A DNA stretch of 64,000 nucleotides, from positions 434,001-498,000 of the forward strand of contig JADJPD010000001.1 in NCBI GenBank assembly GCA_016713435.1, written 5' to 3'. Positions 45,078 to 53,032 of the stretch are shown in pieces. Each line of letters begins with the position of its first letter. The stretch's first letter is position 1. The position numbers and the translations under genes are program-made. Below the pieces are notes generated by a model. It was not told the origin of the DNA and ran no database searches. It worked only from the letters and a program-made list of their open reading frames with translations. The stretch is from Gemmatimonadota bacterium (GTDB lineage: Bacteria; Gemmatimonadota; Gemmatimonadetes; Gemmatimonadales; GWC2-71-9).

Positions 45078-46349
45078 TCAGTCCTTGTACGGGTCGAACT
45101 CGGCGGCCCCCGCCATCACCACGACCAGGGGCTTGAGCACGTGCTCCACCACGATGGTGTCGCGCTGCGCGCGGAGCACGTCGGGGAGGCGCCGGTAGGC
45201 GTGCGGGCTCTCGTCGAGCCCCCCGCCGCGCAGCACCACGCCCTGCTCGTCCACCCACCGGCGCATCATCTCCGGCGTCACGCGCCCGGGCGACAGCACG
45301 CGCCCGGTCTTGCGGTGGACCTTCCCCGCCGCCGCCGTGCGCGACATGACCCGCCCGGCCCCGTGCACGGTGGAGAACATCGCCGCCTGCTGCAGCCCCG
45401 CCAGCGGCGAGCCGGCCGGCGCGTCGGCGCCGCGCACGATCACGGCGTCGTCGCCCATGGAGCCGCCGATGAAGCCGCGCTGACCCGGGAACGCCGGCGT
45501 GGCGCCCTTCCGCACCACCACCAGCTCCTCGCCCCCGTGCTGCTCCTTCCAGGCGAAGTTGTGGTGGTTGTGGACCAGCTCCACCTCGCGCCCGCCGAGG
45601 AGCGCCACCACCCGGCGCGCCACCCACTCGCGCCCGGCGTAGGCGTACTCGCCCGCCAGGTTCATGAGGTGCCAGTAGTCGTGGCCGAGCGGCGCGCCGA
45701 GGTCGAGCAGGACCTCGGTCTCCGGCACCCGGTCGCCCCAGGTCTTCCCCTGCCCGAGGGCCAGGAAGCCCGACGCGATGGTGTGCCCGAGCCCGCGCGA
45801 GCCGAAGTGGACCCCCACCCAGAGGGCGCCACCCTCGTCCACGAAGACGTCCACGTAGTGGTTCCCCGACCCGACGGTCCCGAGCTGCCGCCGCGCCTTC
45901 TGCCGCAGCTCGTCCCGGACGGCGCGCGCCGGCCCGGCGCTGGGGAGCAGCGACCACGCCTCCGAGGTGAAGAGCGGGTGGTCCACCGGCGCGTCCTCGT
46001 CCCGGTTCTTCCGCCCGATGCCGAACGAGATCACCGCCTGGATCTCGTCGGCGAGCGCGTTGAGCCGGCGGTGGCCCGTGGCGCGCGCGGGGTTCCGCAC
46101 GATCTCCTCGCGCGACAGGCCGAGGAGGTCCTCCACCCGGAGGTCGGTCCGGATGGCCGCGTTGCCGCAGGCGATGTCGAAGCCCACCCCCACCACCGAC
46201 ACCTGGTTGCGGTAGGCGGCCACGCCGCCGATGGGCATCACGTAGCCCACGTGCCCATCCGCCATCAGCGCGGCGCGCTCGGCCCGCGCGGCGACCTTGC
46301 CGAGCTGGATCAGGGTGTTCTCGTCGTGCTGCCCGAAGACCTGGGCCAT
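45078..46349 (-). CDS. rtcB: RtcB-family RNA-splicing ligase
   Basis: A 423-residue GTP-dependent RNA ligase-like protein. Metal- and GMP-binding blocks are DGHVGYVMPIGGVAAY, VGVGFDIACGNAAI (Cys ligand), VGSGNHYVDVFVDE, HFGSRGLGH, the HNHHNFAWKE histidines, and FSTVHGAGRVMSR with the guanylated His. RtcB joins 2',3'-cyclic phosphate or 3'-phosphate ends to 5'-OH ends. A strong Shine-Dalgarno (GGGAGGT) before ATG 46349 decides the start over three in-frame ATGs upstream. No rtcA is nearby. The RNA target is unknown. Confidence 0.88.
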   Translation of the reverse strand: MAQVFGQHDENTLIQLGKVAARAERAALMADGHVGYVMPIGGVAAYRNQVSVVGVGFDIACGNAAIRTDLRVEDLLGLSREEIVRNPARATGHRRLNALADEIQAVISFGIGRKNRDEDAPVDHPLFTSEAWSLLPSAGPARAVRDELRQKARRQLGTVGSGNHYVDVFVDEGGALWVGVHFGSRGLGHTIASGFLALGQGKTWGDRVPETEVLLDLGAPLGHDYWHLMNLAGEYAYAGREWVARRVVALLGGREVELVHNHHNFAWKEQHGGEELVVVRKGATPAFPGQRGFIGGSMGDDAVIVRGADAPAGSPLAGLQQAAMFSTVHGAGRVMSRTAAAGKVHRKTGRVLSPGRVTPEMMRRWVDEQGVVLRGGGLDESPHAYRRLPDVLRAQRDTIVVEHVLKPLVVVMAGAAEFDPYKD

Positions 46350-46404
46350 GGTCCACCTCCCGAAGCCCGGCTCGCCCCCACGGCGGGCGCGGCGCTTCTG
46401 CATC

Positions 46405-46716
46405 TTAGTCATCCGCATCGGGGTCGGCCTTCTGCTCGGCCCCGTGCGCGCGGTTGTAGGCGCGCCATGCCGCGCGGTTCTCCGCGTAGCACTGCGCCAC
46501 GTAGTTCACCCGGTGCGTCCGCACCGTGATGCGGGCCCCGTGGATGTCCACGAAGCTCAGCCACGGCGCCGGCCAGCGGGCGGTGACGGCCTTCTCGATG
46601 TGGCCGGCCATCCGCGCGCTCACGCACCAGGCGTTGTCCACCGTGTCCACGACGAAGTAGTCGCCGGGGCCCACCTGGGCCCGCGTGGCGTCGTCGCGGC
46701 GGGTCTCGTCGCTCAT
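46405..46716 (-). CDS. Hypothetical protein, 103 residues
   Basis: A small soluble protein starting MSDETRRDDATRAQVGPGDY. A compact beta-rich domain follows (YFVVDTVDNAWCVSARMAG, PWLSFVDIHGARITVRTHRV) and a helix (YVAQCYAENRAAWRAYNRAH) ends it with an acidic tail. I do not recognise the family. It lies 55 bases upstream of rtcB on the same strand and may be cotranscribed. Confidence 0.55.
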   Translation of the reverse strand: MSDETRRDDATRAQVGPGDYFVVDTVDNAWCVSARMAGHIEKAVTARWPAPWLSFVDIHGARITVRTHRVNYVAQCYAENRAAWRAYNRAHGAEQKADPDADD

Positions 46717-46780
46717 GTTGGTTGCCTGCACCGGGGCGCGGCCGCACCTCGTCGGCCGCGCGCCCTGTTGCCTGATTGCC

Positions 46781-46948
46781 TCACGTTGCCGCCAGCGCGA
46801 GCCTCGCCGGCCCCTCGGCCGGCGCGCGCAGCGGTGCGCCCCTGGCGCGGAGCAGCGGGTACACCGCCCGCTCCGCCCGGCGCTGCGTCTCCCCCGGCTC
46901 GTAGCGGTCGTCCGCCTTGAGGAGCCAGAGGGTGCGTGGATCCAGCAT
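46781..46948 (-). CDS. Small hypothetical protein, 55 residues
   Basis: ATG 46948 begins MLDPRTLWLLKADDRYEPGE, followed by a basic helix TQRRAERAVYPLLRARG. A good Shine-Dalgarno (GGGAGGG) stands 4 bases before the ATG. The short length and lack of known homologues make it uncertain. Same strand as its neighbours. Confidence 0.45.
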   Translation of the reverse strand: MLDPRTLWLLKADDRYEPGETQRRAERAVYPLLRARGAPLRAPAEGPARLALAAT

Positions 46949-47072
46949 GCGTCCCTCCCGGGGCACGAGTCGGGGCACCGGCGCGACGGCCCCCGGCCGG
47001 CGCCGGGAGTCGCGTTCGCCTTCGCCAGCCGGAATCCGCCGGCCGGTGCCCTGCCCACCCCTCCGAAAACTG

Positions 47073-47109
47073 ATCGCCCCACCTGTCCAGCCTGCACAGG
47101 TGGGGCGAT
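47073..47109 (-). terminator. Intrinsic terminator of the 45-codon gene
   Basis: ATCGCCCCACCTGT and ACAGGTGGGGCGAT form a perfect 14-bp stem with a 9-base loop; on the minus strand it is followed by CAGTTTTCGG. It lies 29 bases after the small gene stop. Confidence 0.75.
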
Positions 47110-47137
47110 TGCCGCTTCCGCCGGAGGGAGGTGATCC

Positions 47138-47275
47138 CTAGCCGTGAAGCGCCCTGTGCTGGCTACCCGAATTCTGTCCCCCGCGGGCGATCCCCGTGCC
47201 CCTGCCGCGCGCGCCGATGGCGGCGGGCCGGATGGCACCTGGGCTCGAAGCGAGGTTGAAGGTCCACTGGACCAT
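47138..47275 (-). CDS. 45-residue small protein with its own transcription unit
   Basis: The frame from ATG 47275 encodes MVQWTFNLASSPGAIRPAAI and a Gly/Arg/Gln-rich tail (GARGRGTGIARGGQNSGSQH). An AGGAG Shine-Dalgarno stands 6 bases before the ATG. A TTGACA-17-TACTGT promoter lies about 120 bases upstream and an intrinsic terminator follows, so the unit is complete. The leader is about 110 bases, long for such a small gene. No Cys, so not a lanthipeptide-type precursor; the family is unknown. Confidence 0.5.
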   Translation of the reverse strand: MVQWTFNLASSPGAIRPAAIGARGRGTGIARGGQNSGSQHRALHG

Positions 47276-47393
47276 GAAAGCTCCTGAAAACACGAAGTCG
47301 CGTCTCGATGGTATCCCCGCGGGGGCGGGGGCGACGGTCCGCCTGACGGGCGGGACAGTCATTGCCAACGGGACGCGACTCCCAGAGGCGCCA

Positions 47394-47422
47394 ACAGTAG
47401 GGCCGGCGCCGTGATCTGTCAA
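47394..47422 (-). promoter_or_regulatory. Sigma-70-type promoter of the 45-codon gene
   Basis: On the minus strand TTGACA (47422-47417), a 17-base spacer and TACTGT (47399-47394). It starts 9 bases after the stop of the preceding gene. Transcription would begin near 47387. Confidence 0.65.
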
Positions 47423-47430
47423 TAGCGGGC

Positions 47431-48192
47431 TCAGTGGCCCGCGCTGGTGTCCACCTTGATGCTGAGGCCGCCCGCGCCCGCCTCGAGCCGCACCACTTCA
47501 CGGCCCTGCTCGTCCCGCACGCGGAGCGAGGCGCCGGTGGAATCGGCGAAGAGCCGCACCAGCTGGCGCCCGAGTTCGTCGTTGACGTTGATGGCGGCGC
47601 CGGTCGAGTCGGCGCGGATCTTCACCAGCGACCCCTTCGCGTCGCGCGCCGTGACGTGCACCATGCCGTCGGTCGTGCCCTCCACCTCGAAGGGCTCGCC
47701 CTGGCGCAGCTCCGCCTCGTGCCGGCGCGAGACCACGATGGGGCGGTCGAACCCGCCGGGCGTGAAGTGCACCCGGCCCACGGTCACCACCGGCTCGTCC
47801 GCGGCCACCGCGCAGCGGAAGCCCTGGTCGATGTCGAAGTCGTTCCCCGTCCCACGCGCGTTGCTGCCCGCCGGGGTGAGCTCGCACCGCGCCAACCGGG
47901 TGGTGGCGGCGCCATCCGTCAGGTCCACGTCGAGCGCGGCGTCGAGCAGCTGGCCGTAGCCGGCCCGCTTGAGGGTGAAGGCGCTCATCCGGCCCACCGT
48001 GGCGCCATCGAAGACGAAGTCCCGGTGCTGGTTCACGCTCGCCGAGGCCTCGCGCACGGCACCGGTCACGGCGTGCGCCACGGCGTGCTCGGTGGCCACC
48101 TTGGCGTGCCGGAACGCCGTGATCCCCAGCATGCCGGTGGCAAAGACCCCGGCGGCACCGAGGCTGATCTTGGTCCAGAGTGCGGTGGTCAT
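47431..48192 (-). CDS. Membrane-anchored hypothetical protein
   Basis: A 253-residue protein with one N-terminal transmembrane anchor (TKISLGAAGVFATGMLGITAF, residues 6-26). The extracytoplasmic part starts with a helix and then has many short beta-strands. The last about 80 residues repeat the pattern KIRADSTGAAINVNDELGRQLVRLFADSTGASLRVRDEQGREVVRLEAG in two near copies, a beta-helix-like repeat. One Cys pair is possible (LARCEL and GFRCAV). A strong AGGAGG precedes ATG 48192. Family not recognised. Confidence 0.6.
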   Translation of the reverse strand: MTTALWTKISLGAAGVFATGMLGITAFRHAKVATEHAVAHAVTGAVREASASVNQHRDFVFDGATVGRMSAFTLKRAGYGQLLDAALDVDLTDGAATTRLARCELTPAGSNARGTGNDFDIDQGFRCAVAADEPVVTVGRVHFTPGGFDRPIVVSRRHEAELRQGEPFEVEGTTDGMVHVTARDAKGSLVKIRADSTGAAINVNDELGRQLVRLFADSTGASLRVRDEQGREVVRLEAGAGGLSIKVDTSAGH

Positions 48193-48208
48193 GGGATCCC
48201 TCCTGACG

Positions 48209-48249
48209 GGCGTGTCCGCTGCGAATGCGTCCGCTACGGCGGACACGCC
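48209..48249 (-). promoter_or_regulatory. Leader hairpin with two alternative pairings
   Basis: GGCGTGTCCGC and GCGGACACGCC form an 11-bp stem around a 19-base loop in the leader of the gene starting at 48192. The loop also holds a GCGGAC that can pair with the upstream GTCCGC to give a shorter hairpin with loop CGTA. The two pairings exclude each other. Confidence 0.5.
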
Positions 48250-48318
48250 GCCCCGGTTTCAGCGTGCGACGGCCCTGCAACGTTGAAACGTCGCCGACGG
48301 CACGGGCGGCAATGAACA

Positions 48319-48338
48319 GGGCCGGCCATGGCCGGCCC
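48319..48338 (-). terminator. Hairpin after the Fae-like gene
   Basis: GGGCCGGCC, AT, GGCCGGCCC: a perfect 9-bp stem, 10 bases beyond the stop on the minus strand. Confidence 0.5.
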
Positions 48339-48348
48339 GTTTCGGCGA

Positions 48349-48897
48349 TTAAAGCTGCCCGTCCACCCCGAGCTGGTGGAAGTAATGCGTCACCTCCGCC
48401 TGGTGCTCGAGCAGCCACTCGATGGAGGGCTCCTGCTTCATGGCCTTCCGGAGCGCCTTGGCCGTCGCCTCGCGGTGGGTCTGGAACAGCACGTTGTGAT
48501 CGAGGTCGGTGGCGTCCACCACCCCGGGATCGAGCCACACCGACACGATGATGCCGAGGTCGTTGGCCTTTTCCTTGGGGATCTCGCCCGAGCGCACCAC
48601 GTCCAGCACCGCGTTCGCGATGGCGGCCTGCACCGTGCCCATGAGGATGTTGGTGTAGCGATTGTCGTCCACGGTCACCTTGCTCACCATCAGCGTGGCG
48701 GGCTTCACCTGGACGTCGCTGTTGAGGATGGCGAAGACGCGGGTGTGGCCCTTCACCTGGTCGCCGAGGAGCGTGGCGAGGGCGGTGCCGACGGGGCCGT
48801 CGAGCTCGCCGATGATCACCTCCGGCTCGGCGGCGGACCACGACGGCTCGGCTTCGACGAGCGCTTCACCGGTGCGGAGGACGATCCGCTGGGACAC
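48349..48897 (-). CDS. fae: Formaldehyde-activating enzyme (Fae) homologue
   Basis: A 182-residue protein of the Fae family. Visible blocks are GEALVEAEPSW at the start, IIGELDGPVGTALATLLGDQVKGHTRVFAIL with the conserved catalytic His, KPATLMVSKVTVDD, and IPKEKANDLGIIVSVWLDPG. Fae condenses formaldehyde with tetrahydromethanopterin in methylotrophs. No other C1 gene lies in the window, and stand-alone Fae-like proteins can bind other pterins. The start is GTG 48897 with AAGGAA in front. Confidence 0.82.
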   Translation of the reverse strand: MSQRIVLRTGEALVEAEPSWSAAEPEVIIGELDGPVGTALATLLGDQVKGHTRVFAILNSDVQVKPATLMVSKVTVDDNRYTNILMGTVQAAIANAVLDVVRSGEIPKEKANDLGIIVSVWLDPGVVDATDLDHNVLFQTHREATAKALRKAMKQEPSIEWLLEHQAEVTHYFHQLGVDGQL

Positions 48898-48958
48898 GGG
48901 GAGTTCCTTTCGCTGGGGTCGGACGGCTGCGGGGCGGGAAGATAACGCCCGCCCGCGC

Positions 48959-50218
48959 TCAGCGCCCGAGCGCCTCCAGCGCCTCGCACGCCGCCTCGGC
49001 GCCACGCTCGGCCTGGACCTCGGTGGCCACGGCGGCCGCGCGGCGGTCGTAGCCGGGCTCGCTGAGGAGTCGGCCCAGCTGCTCCGCCACGCGCGAGGCG
49101 GTGTAGCGCTTCGGCGCCAGCATCTCCGCCACCCCGAGGCGGGTGAGGCGCCAGGCATGGTCGGGCTGGTCGTGGGCGTGGGGCACCACCAGTTGCGGCC
49201 TCCCGGCGCGGAGCGCCTGCGCCACGGTGCCGGCGCCCCCCTGGTGCACTACCACCGCGGCGCGCGGGAAGAGCAGGCTGTGGCGCACCGAGTCGGCCAC
49301 GAAGACCTCCTCGGGCAGCCGCCCGGCGGGCCGGTTGTCGGGGAATCGCCCGATGAGGAGCACCGCGCGCACCCCGAGCCGGAGCACCGCCTCGAGACTC
49401 TCCTGATAGAACGCCCCCGGCGCCCCCACCGCCGAGGTGCCGAGCGTGAAGACGACGGGAGGCGGCCCCGCCGCGAGGAACGCCTCGAGCTCGGGAGGCA
49501 GGTGGTCCGCCCCATTCGGCGCGTCGTGGAAGATGGCGCCCGTGCGGGTGACGTGCGGCGGCCAGTCGGGCTGCGGCCCGCCGAGCACGGCGGGGTACAT
49601 CGCCAGCGTGCCGTGGGGCGAGAACTGGCCCTCGAAGAGCGGCGCCTGCCGCGTGGCGGGGAGGCCGAGGCGCGCGCGCAGGTCGTGAACGGGCTGCTGC
49701 CAGCGCGCGGCCATGCGGTGCACCAGCTTGAGGAGCAGGCGGTTCACCCACGGCGTGCGGCTGATGGGGCCGCGGCCCGCGGCGTGGGGGAAGACCGGGA
49801 AGTCGTGCACCGAGAAGAACGACACCGGCGACAGGACGCCGGACACCCACGGCAGCCCCCGTCGCTCCGCCACCAGCGGCGCCGGGTAGGTCACTGTGTG
49901 CGAGACGATCGCCTCGACGCCCTCCGCCGCCGCGTCCAGCTCCTCGTACCAGCGGGGCACCGCCGGAAACAGCACCTGGTCGAGCAGGTATTCGCCGCCC
50001 TTTCGCGGGTCCATCACGCGGCGGATCAGTTCGCGGTCGTCGGGGTTGGCGTCGGGACCCGCGGGGTGGAACTCGATCCCCGCCGCCTCTGCCGTGGCAC
50101 GGACGGTCGCGAGCGTGGCCAGGACGGGCTCGTGCCCCCGGGCCTTGAGCGCCACGGCGAGGCCGAGGTAGGGGTTCACGTCGCCGTAGGACCCCCAGGT
50201 GGCGAGCAGGATGCGCAT
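48959..50218 (-). CDS. UDP-glycosyltransferase-like protein (GT1/MGT family)
   Basis: A 419-residue GT-B enzyme. The N-terminal strand MRILLATWGSYGDVNPYLGLAVAL is typical of GT1 enzymes acting on small lipophilic acceptors. The C-terminal donor-binding region has VVVHQGGAGTVAQALRAGRPQLVVPHAHDQPDHAWRL, with the HxGGxGT motif and the DQ pair that binds the nucleotide-sugar. Such enzymes decorate sterols, polyketides or antibiotics. Its nearest neighbours give no substrate hint. Confidence 0.88.
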   Translation of the reverse strand: MRILLATWGSYGDVNPYLGLAVALKARGHEPVLATLATVRATAEAAGIEFHPAGPDANPDDRELIRRVMDPRKGGEYLLDQVLFPAVPRWYEELDAAAEGVEAIVSHTVTYPAPLVAERRGLPWVSGVLSPVSFFSVHDFPVFPHAAGRGPISRTPWVNRLLLKLVHRMAARWQQPVHDLRARLGLPATRQAPLFEGQFSPHGTLAMYPAVLGGPQPDWPPHVTRTGAIFHDAPNGADHLPPELEAFLAAGPPPVVFTLGTSAVGAPGAFYQESLEAVLRLGVRAVLLIGRFPDNRPAGRLPEEVFVADSVRHSLLFPRAAVVVHQGGAGTVAQALRAGRPQLVVPHAHDQPDHAWRLTRLGVAEMLAPKRYTASRVAEQLGRLLSEPGYDRRAAAVATEVQAERGAEAACEALEALGR

Positions 50219-50234
50219 GCCCGGAAATATGAAC

Positions 50235-50263
50235 GCGGGGCCGGCCCAAGGGACCGGCCCCGC
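50235..50263 (-). terminator. Hairpin after the M28 peptidase gene
   Basis: GCGGGGCCGG and CCGGCCCCGC pair perfectly around a 9-base loop, 20 bases beyond the peptidase stop. Confidence 0.5.
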
Positions 50264-50282
50264 GCGGGTGGAGGAAATCCGC

Positions 50283-51903
50283 CTACCGCAGGCGCGGCTT
50301 GGTGCTCCGCGGCGCGGCCTGGCACTCCGGCCAGCTGGTGGGCACCGGGCGGCGGGGGCCGCTGGTGGTGTCGCGCGCGGCGCGCGCGGCGAGCTCCGCC
50401 AGGTTCACGCGCTCGCGCGAGGTGAGCGTGGGCTCCTCGCTGGCCAGGTAGGCGAGCATGGCGGTAAGCGTGGCGTTCCCGCGCAGCTCCTCCCACACCA
50501 CCTTGTCGTAGGTGTCGCGGTTGGTGTGCCAGGTGTAGTTGCCGTAGTCCCAGCCGTGCGCGCCGAGGCTCGTGGCCGGCAGCCCCCAGCAGGCGAAGGA
50601 CGCGTCGTCGCTGCCGCCGCCCGAGGGGAAGCCCGGGTTGGTGAGCTGCACCTGGCTCCGGAACGGCTCGGGCACCAGGCTGAGCCAGCTGGCCATCCGG
50701 GCCCCGAGGTCCGGAAGCCCCGCCGCACCGGTGCGCACGATGCGGCCGGTGCCGTTGTCCTGGTTGAAGAGCGCCAGCAGCCCCTCGCGCACCTCGGGAT
50801 GGTCCTCGCTGAAGGCGCGCGAGCCCACCAGCCCGTTCTCCTCACTGGTCCAGTGGCCCACCAGGATGGTCCGCTTCGGATGCGGGACCACCTGTCGCAG
50901 GATCCGCATGGCCTCGAGCATCACGATGGTGCCGGTGCCGTTGTCGGTGGCGCCGCTCGAGCCGTCCCACGAGTCGAAGTGGGCCGAGAGCATCACGTAC
51001 TCGTTGGGCTTCTCGCTCCCGGGAATCGTGGCGACGGTGTTGAAGACCTCCCGCTCGCCGCCCAGCTGGCTCTCGAGGTTGAGCCGGAGCCGGGCGCCCT
51101 GGTTCCGCTCCGTGAGGCGGTACACCAGCCCGTAGTCCTCGCACGAGAGCGCCACCGCCGGCGCGCGGGTGTTGTAGGTGTCGAAGATCTCGATGGTGCC
51201 CCACGCATCCTTGGGCCGGCTGGTGATGACGCCGGCCACCCCGCCCTGCTCCAGCCGGAGCCCGAGTTCCCCCGTGCCGAGCGCCAGGCTGTAGCCGGTG
51301 CCGCGCACGTTGGGGCCCGCCCACTCGCGGCGGACCTGCGCCCGGAGGCTGTCCATGCGGACCTTCTCGTCGGCCGGGGCGTTCTTCTCCCAGTTCTCCA
51401 TGGGGCGGCAGGTCGGCTGCGGCGCGGCCACCAGCACGAACTTCCCCTTCGCCTGCGGCAGCCACTTCACGAACTCGGTGCTGTCGGTGAAGCGCGGCAG
51501 GATCACCGTGCTGGCGTCCAGGTTCTTCCCCCGCGTGCCCGGGCTGAAGCCGAGCATGGTGCCCTCGAGCGTCCGCTGCCGCGGCGCCACCAGGTCGATG
51601 TGCGAATGCCCCCGCCGCCACCCCCGCCAGGTGCCCACCCGCTCGTTCTTCGCCTCGATGCCCCAGCCCCGGTAGGTGCGCACCAGCCAGTCGTTCCCGC
51701 CCTTCTGCAGGTCGGTGCCGGTAAGGCGCGGGCCGATGGAGTCCAAGAGCACCTGGGCCAGGGGCTCCACCTGCGAGCTGTCCATCCCGAGTGCCCAGAT
51801 GCGGCGCAGGATCGGATTGTCGGGCGGTGGCGGATTGGGCGGCGAGCGGCGCGGCAACGAGCGCCAGGCCGACCGCGAGGACGCGGGCATGGGTGCGGGG
51901 CAT
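50283..51903 (-). CDS. Secreted M28 aminopeptidase, frameshift after the signal peptide
   Basis: About 539 residues. ATG 51903 gives a clear signal peptide (MPRTHARVLAVGLALVAAPLAAQ), but the mature protein (PPPDNPILRRIWALGMDSSQ and on) is one base out of frame; the shift is at about 51825-51840. The metal site has MLSAHFDSWDGSSGATDNGTG (His/Asp), SEENGLVGSRAFSED (Glu pair), FNQDNGTGR and the late His in WHTNRDTYDKVVWE. A PA-like insert (EQGGVAGVITSRP) precedes it. Zn-dependent exopeptidase in the periplasm or outside. Confidence 0.8.
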
Positions 51904-52087
51904 TCTTGAAGGCCGGGTTGGGAGGACGGGAGACCGGGCGGGCGCCCGGGGGAATGTCCAAGATACGCGCCCCGGTGGCGGGACGTTGTGGACTGCCCTC
52001 GGGATGCCCCCTCCGGCCAATTGCCGCCCCCGGGGATCCGGGTGAACTGTGGAGGATTCACGGCGCTGCCCGCACCTGGAGGTTACG

Positions 52088-53032
52088 ATGGACGCTCCTC
52101 GATCCCCCTACCTCGCCCCCGTGGGCACCCTTCTGGCCCATGTCGCAATTCCGGTCGCACAGATGGACCGGATGCTGGCGTTCTATCGCGACGTGCTCGG
52201 CCTCGCGGTCGGCGAGGACTCGGAAGCCGGGCTCCCCCTCCTCTCCCCCGGCGGCGACATCCATCACCTCGGCCTGCGGCAGGTGCCCGAAGGGAGCGCC
52301 CTGGTGGGCCAGTCGCTGGTGGGGATCCGGTTCCCCCGCCGCGCCGCCCTCGCCGTGGGACTCCGGCGCCTCCTCGACCAGGGCCAGACCCCCCTCGAGG
52401 CCCGGCGGCTCGGCACCCGGGAACTGGTGGTGCTCAAGGACCCCGAGGGCAACCTCCTCGAGCTCTTCTGGGAGCGCCCCCACACCGCCTCCACCCTGCC
52501 CCCCGCCGAGGGGGAATTCGAGGAGCGCCCGCTGGACCTCGACGCCCTGCTCGCCGAAGCCGGCCACCCGGAGGATGCCACCGCAGGCTCCCCCGCACCC
52601 TCCGGCAGCCCCGGCGATCCCACCACCCTAGCCCAGGCCCGGGAGCAGGTCCGCATTGACCAGGCCGTCGAGGAGACCTTCCCCGCCAGCGACCCCGTCT
52701 CCGTGGCCATCGACCCCGGGCTCCCCCTCCCCCCACCCCCGCAAGACCCCCGAAGAAAGCCGACCTCGGCCCAGCGATTGAGCCGACCGCCTCGCTCCCC
52801 TATTTTCAGCACGCCTTCATGGTCGGCCGCCGACATTTCAGGGTGGCCGACTCACCCAGCCGCGCGCCATCGCGGGCGGGTCCTTCTTTCTCTATCAGGT
52901 CAACGACATGGCTCAGGGAGTACTGCCGCCCATCATTCAGGGGGGCATGGGCGTCGCCGTCAGCGACTGGCGGCTCGCCCGGGCGGTTTCCACCCGCGGA
53001 CAACTCGGCGTCGTCTCCGGCACCGCCATTGA
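52088..53032 (+). CDS. VOC-family protein with a C-terminal extension, true 3' end unclear
   Basis: The first about 145 residues are a VOC module: LAHVAIPVAQMDRMLAFYRDVLGL with ligand His, HHLGLRQVPEGSA, and PEGNLLELFWERP with ligand Glu. A linker follows, then the short motif DQAVEETFPASDPVSVAID, found as a tail in several small stress proteins. After about residue 225 the frame is Arg/Pro/Ser-rich and overlaps the next gene start by 125 bases, so the real stop is probably near 52800 and a small indel may hide it. A GGAGG precedes ATG 52088. Substrate unknown. Confidence 0.65.
   Translation: MDAPRSPYLAPVGTLLAHVAIPVAQMDRMLAFYRDVLGLAVGEDSEAGLPLLSPGGDIHHLGLRQVPEGSALVGQSLVGIRFPRRAALAVGLRRLLDQGQTPLEARRLGTRELVVLKDPEGNLLELFWERPHTASTLPPAEGEFEERPLDLDALLAEAGHPEDATAGSPAPSGSPGDPTTLAQAREQVRIDQAVEETFPASDPVSVAIDPGLPLPPPPQDPRRKPTSAQRLSRPPRSPIFSTPSWSAADISGWPTHPAARHRGRVLLSLSGQRHGSGSTAAHHSGGHGRRRQRLAARPGGFHPRTTRRRLRHRH

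Noticed and set aside
47138..47275. RiPP precursor peptide
   Set aside because: The peptide has no Cys and no modification enzyme genes are adjacent.
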